Below, in pieces: positions 13,186 through 15,099 of a DNA stretch of 15,099 nt. This DNA comes from a bacterium (Candidatus Torokbacteria) CG_4_10_14_0_2_um_filter_35_8 (GTDB taxonomy: Bacteria > Patescibacteriota > GCA-2792135). The position numbers and the translations under genes were made by a program. Location: positions 1-15,099 of the forward strand of contig PFNU01000115.1 of the NCBI GenBank assembly GCA_002792135.1, read 5' to 3'. The stretch's first letter is position 1; every line of letters begins with the position of its first letter. The notes below the pieces were generated by a model. It saw nothing but the letters and a program-made list of their open reading frames with translations, was not told where the DNA came from and searched no databases.

Positions 13186-14085
13186 CTACAACTCTAAAAG
13201 TTTCGTCGAATCTATCTTGGAATCCAACTTCCTATAACTTCTATCTACATTATCCATTGCATTCTTAGCATTTGTAATGTGTCTATCTAGGACAGAAAGA
13301 GATTTGTTAAGTTGTTCTGAATCTTGCTCTATTGCTTTTAAGGTCATCATAATCTTTTCTGCTTGTTCTTCTATTTGTTTCCCTTCCAGTCCCATTAAAA
13401 TTATCCTAAGAAAATAATAAAAGCTATTTGGAGAAGTAATCAAAACTCTATTCTTCCATGCAAAGCTGCTTATTTCTTCACTTTTTGTAACTAAATCATA
13501 ATAAACTGCCTCAGATGGCACATACATAATAGCAAAATCCACTGTTCCTTCAGAAGGTAGAATATATTTCTCAGAAATAGCTAAAATGTGCTTTTTAACA
13601 TCTTTTAGAAAATTCTTATTATAAAAATCTCTGTCTTCTTCTGTCTCAGCCTTCTCTCTATTACGAAAATTCTCAACAGGAAACTTGGAATCAATCGGAA
13701 TTAAGCCTTTATCTGTTTCGATAATTGCATCAACTATATTTCCTTGTTTAAATCTATACTGCAGGCTAAAATTTTCTTTTGGCAAAACTTCTTCCAGTAA
13801 ATTCCTTAAAACATATTCACCAATATTTCCTCGAAGTTTTGCAGAATGGAAAAAAGTAAAAAAATCTTTTTGAAAATTTTTCATATCTCTTCCAATTTCT
13901 GAAACTTCGCCTAAATTTTTTGTAACTTCATCAAATCGTCTTGTTACTTGCTCCAAGTTTTGCGACAAAATTTTTAATCCTTCTTCAGATCCTCTCTGAT
14001 CACTCAATTTGTTCAACTTCTGATATACTAGAAATATTACTACAGCAATGGTTAAAATCAGAGCAAAAATTAAAATCTCCAGCAT
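13186..14085 (-). CDS. rmuC: RmuC-family protein
   Basis: RmuC proteins are membrane-anchored, PD-(D/E)XK-like predicted nucleases linked in E. coli to suppression of recombination between inverted repeats. Starting at the ATG 14083-14085 the protein has 299 residues; a TTG five codons upstream is in frame but the ATG places the membrane helix (about 2-25) normally. A coiled coil follows (about 30-75), then the RmuC domain with KLRGNIGEYVLRNLLEEVLP (83-102), Asp119 in VDAII, and Asp132-Ser-Lys134 in IPIDSKFPVENF, which are the expected nuclease residues. YVPSEAVYYD is another family block. At about 300 residues it is shorter than E. coli RmuC (475), having a reduced coiled coil. The gene follows the Ntn-hydrolase-like gene after about 50 bp without a terminator, so the two are probably cotranscribed. 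Confidence 0.92.
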   Translation of the reverse strand: MLEILIFALILTIAVVIFLVYQKLNKLSDQRGSEEGLKILSQNLEQVTRRFDEVTKNLGEVSEIGRDMKNFQKDFFTFFHSAKLRGNIGEYVLRNLLEEVLPKENFSLQYRFKQGNIVDAIIETDKGLIPIDSKFPVENFRNREKAETEEDRDFYNKNFLKDVKKHILAISEKYILPSEGTVDFAIMYVPSEAVYYDLVTKSEEISSFAWKNRVLITSPNSFYYFLRIILMGLEGKQIEEQAEKIMMTLKAIEQDSEQLNKSLSVLDRHITNAKNAMDNVDRSYRKLDSKIDSTKLLEL

Positions 14086-14137
14086 GATCTCAAATTTCAA
14101 AAATAAATTTATTGTTCATTTTCAATTTTGGAAATTT

Positions 14138-14911
14138 TTAAAAGTTAGCACCCAAACCAGAAGACATTTCTCCATGTAATTCTTTTCTCTGAATCCACTT
14201 TGCCTCTTTAGAAGTGATCAATAAAACATCAATTGGTCCGCCAACATTCTTAGGACGAGCCTGAAATCTCATAGTATCAATTGTGGTCCTTACCGCATAA
14301 ATCGTAAAATCAATTGTGTCTTGGACCGTCATTGCATCCCATAGAATAGGGGTTTTAAATACATCATGTACTTTCCCATCAGGACCCATTGCTTTTCCAG
14401 GATTTAAAATGCTTGCCATCACATCTCCCTGTCCTCCCCAGGCACTTCCATAAATAATCTTTTCTTTTTCATCAGGTTTAACATTTACTCTATTCCTCTC
14501 ATTTTTTGCTATATGGCAAACATAAACATAAGGAATGCTCTTTTTTCCTTCTTTTTTAAACCCTGAGACATGAAAAGCAGTATTGGCCTTGGGAAACTTT
14601 TCTTTGAAAAACTCTAATAATTTCTCCGAGATAGAAGTCACATCATCATTATCCTCCAATTTCTCTTCAGCGAACCTTTTAATATGCGATTCAGTATTAA
14701 CTCCCCCAAGTAATGCATCACCGTAGGAAGAGACTCCAACTTTCTGCTTTTCTAAAAGAAAAGTTTTATAAACAAAGTCTGAAGAGACAGTCTCCACCAC
14801 CGGAAGCTTTTCACCTGTTTCTTCATTCTTTCTCTCTAGCTTAACTGATTGCCTTGAATCAGAAGCCATAACAAGCGCTTCTGGAACATAAGTTGTGATT
14901 ACGAACGACAT
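14138..14911 (-). CDS. Proteasome-fold Ntn-hydrolase-like protein with putative Ser2 nucleophile
   Basis: The 257-residue protein begins SFVITTYVPEALVMASDSR after Met1. Aligning Ser2 with Thr1 of proteasome beta subunits puts Asp18 and Arg20 exactly on the catalytic Asp17 and Arg19 without gaps. KTFLLEKQKVGVSSYGDALLGG (split: Lys49, then GVSSYGD) resembles the next strands with the Lys33 region. IIYGSAWGGQGD (152-163) and GGPIDVLLITSKEAKWI (224-240) match the later GS-turn and final strands of the fold. Methionine removal would expose Ser2 as an N-terminal nucleophile. Longer loops than HslV (for example 24-45) argue against HslV, and no hslU, clpX or ring-partner gene is adjacent. Bacterial relatives such as Anbu also begin Met-Thr/Ser. 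Activity and substrate are unknown; a cytosolic peptidase or amidase is inferred. It probably heads a unit with rmuC. Confidence 0.7.
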   Translation of the reverse strand: MSFVITTYVPEALVMASDSRQSVKLERKNEETGEKLPVVETVSSDFVYKTFLLEKQKVGVSSYGDALLGGVNTESHIKRFAEEKLEDNDDVTSISEKLLEFFKEKFPKANTAFHVSGFKKEGKKSIPYVYVCHIAKNERNRVNVKPDEKEKIIYGSAWGGQGDVMASILNPGKAMGPDGKVHDVFKTPILWDAMTVQDTIDFTIYAVRTTIDTMRFQARPKNVGGPIDVLLITSKEAKWIQRKELHGEMSSGLGANF

Positions 14912-15038
14912 AAAATAAGTTTAAAATTTAAAAATAAAAGTTCAAAAAAAGAATCACGAATTTATAAACTTAAAGAATAACTTCTCTGTAAAATATAATG
15001 ATAACACAAAAAATTAGTCATTGGACATTCTTGTATAG
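14912..15038. other. AT-rich spacer upstream of the Ntn-hydrolase gene, possibly containing an IS end
   Basis: No gene is seen. On the minus strand TATATT near 14995-14990 could be a -10, with a weak ATGACT-like -35 about 18 bp upstream. Because a transposase ends at 15039, one insertion-sequence terminus should lie within this spacer, but its inverted repeat cannot be defined without the other end. Confidence 0.35.
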
Positions 15039-15099
15039 TTAACAGTCAAGGGTTACACTTTTTAGCTTTTCTTCAGGAGTAAGACCATTAAGAGTTAAA
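15039..15099 (-). CDS. C-terminal tail of an integrase-core transposase (partial)
   Basis: The minus strand reads LTLNGLTPEEKLKSVTLDC and then TAA (15041-15039), open to the right edge. The pattern of NGLTP-x-EKL just before the stop is typical of the very end of DDE integrase-core transposases (IS3/IS481-type), where it follows the HSALGG/HYSLNG segment. Only 19 codons are visible, so the exact family and intactness cannot be judged. It is the only insertion-sequence gene supported in the window. Confidence 0.6.
   Translation of the reverse strand, partial: LTLNGLTPEEKLKSVTLDC

Noticed and set aside
14086..14100. TTG start five codons upstream for rmuC
   Set aside because: The in-frame ATG at 14083-14085 puts the membrane helix at the usual position, and there is no ribosome-binding signal favouring the TTG.
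14138..14911. HslV protease
   Set aside because: It lacks the TTT start, is about 80 residues longer with large insertions, and has no hslU next to it.

Overview
The window looks like a chromosomal segment of a Candidate Phyla Radiation (Patescibacteria) bacterium, most likely Parcubacteria-like. The signs are AT-rich DNA, short single-function genes, start codons with no recognisable Shine-Dalgarno sequence, many small predicted membrane-anchored proteins, and intergenic spaces filled with short repeats rather than genes. Stop codons TAA, TAG and TGA all appear as genuine gene ends, so the standard bacterial code applies. A bL9 gene is present; as I recall, several CPR lineages (notably Microgenomates) lack bL9, which weakly favours Parcubacteria or relatives. 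No phage, CRISPR array or obvious defence island is visible. The only mobile-element trace I can support is the C-terminal tail of a transposase at the right edge.

Layout. 1-855 (+): 3' part of a coiled-coil C39-type cysteine peptidase with a rho-independent terminator. 856-1637: gene-poor, with decayed coding traces. 1638-3837 (-): a minimal iscR-iscS-iscU operon with a strong promoter and a probable IscR operator. 3838-4089: repeat DNA and an extended -10 promoter. 4090-5196 (+): a PD-(D/E)XK nuclease with four cysteines placed as for an Fe-S cluster, convergent with 5205-5855 (-), a membrane-anchored protein ending in an Ada-like metal-binding domain. 5887-6352 (+): rpmA (bL27) with consensus promoter and terminator. 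6396-8225 (-): rplI (bL9) and a PDZ-containing S41 C-terminal processing protease. 8494-10017 (-): a polyprenyl-phosphate sugar phosphotransferase directly downstream of tRNA-Lys(TTT). 10314-11084 (-): slipin/stomatin. 11190-11726 (-): a five-helix membrane protein of unknown function. 11832-12956 (-): dnaJ. 13186-14911 (-): rmuC and a proteasome-fold Ntn-hydrolase-like protein. 15039-15099 (-): transposase tail.

Functional themes are housekeeping: Fe-S cluster assembly under feedback control, ribosome structure, protein quality control (DnaJ, S41 protease, slipin, proteasome-like protein), DNA processing (PD-(D/E)XK nuclease, RmuC) and cell-envelope glycan synthesis. Most genes appear to be transcribed singly or in pairs, several from promoters close to TTGACA-17-TATAAT.

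The most distinctive feature is the intergenic DNA. At least six intergenic spaces carry tracts with a strict 7-nt period (such as TTAGGTG, TTAGGGG, TCCTAAA, CATTGGG), often on both sides of a GC-richer inverted-repeat core (for example CGTCATTCTGATC with GATCAGGATGACG). One such arm supplies the last codons and stop of iscS. The most unusual protein is the proteasome-like one at 14138-14911, whose second residue, Ser2, aligns without gaps to the catalytic Thr1 of proteasome beta subunits.
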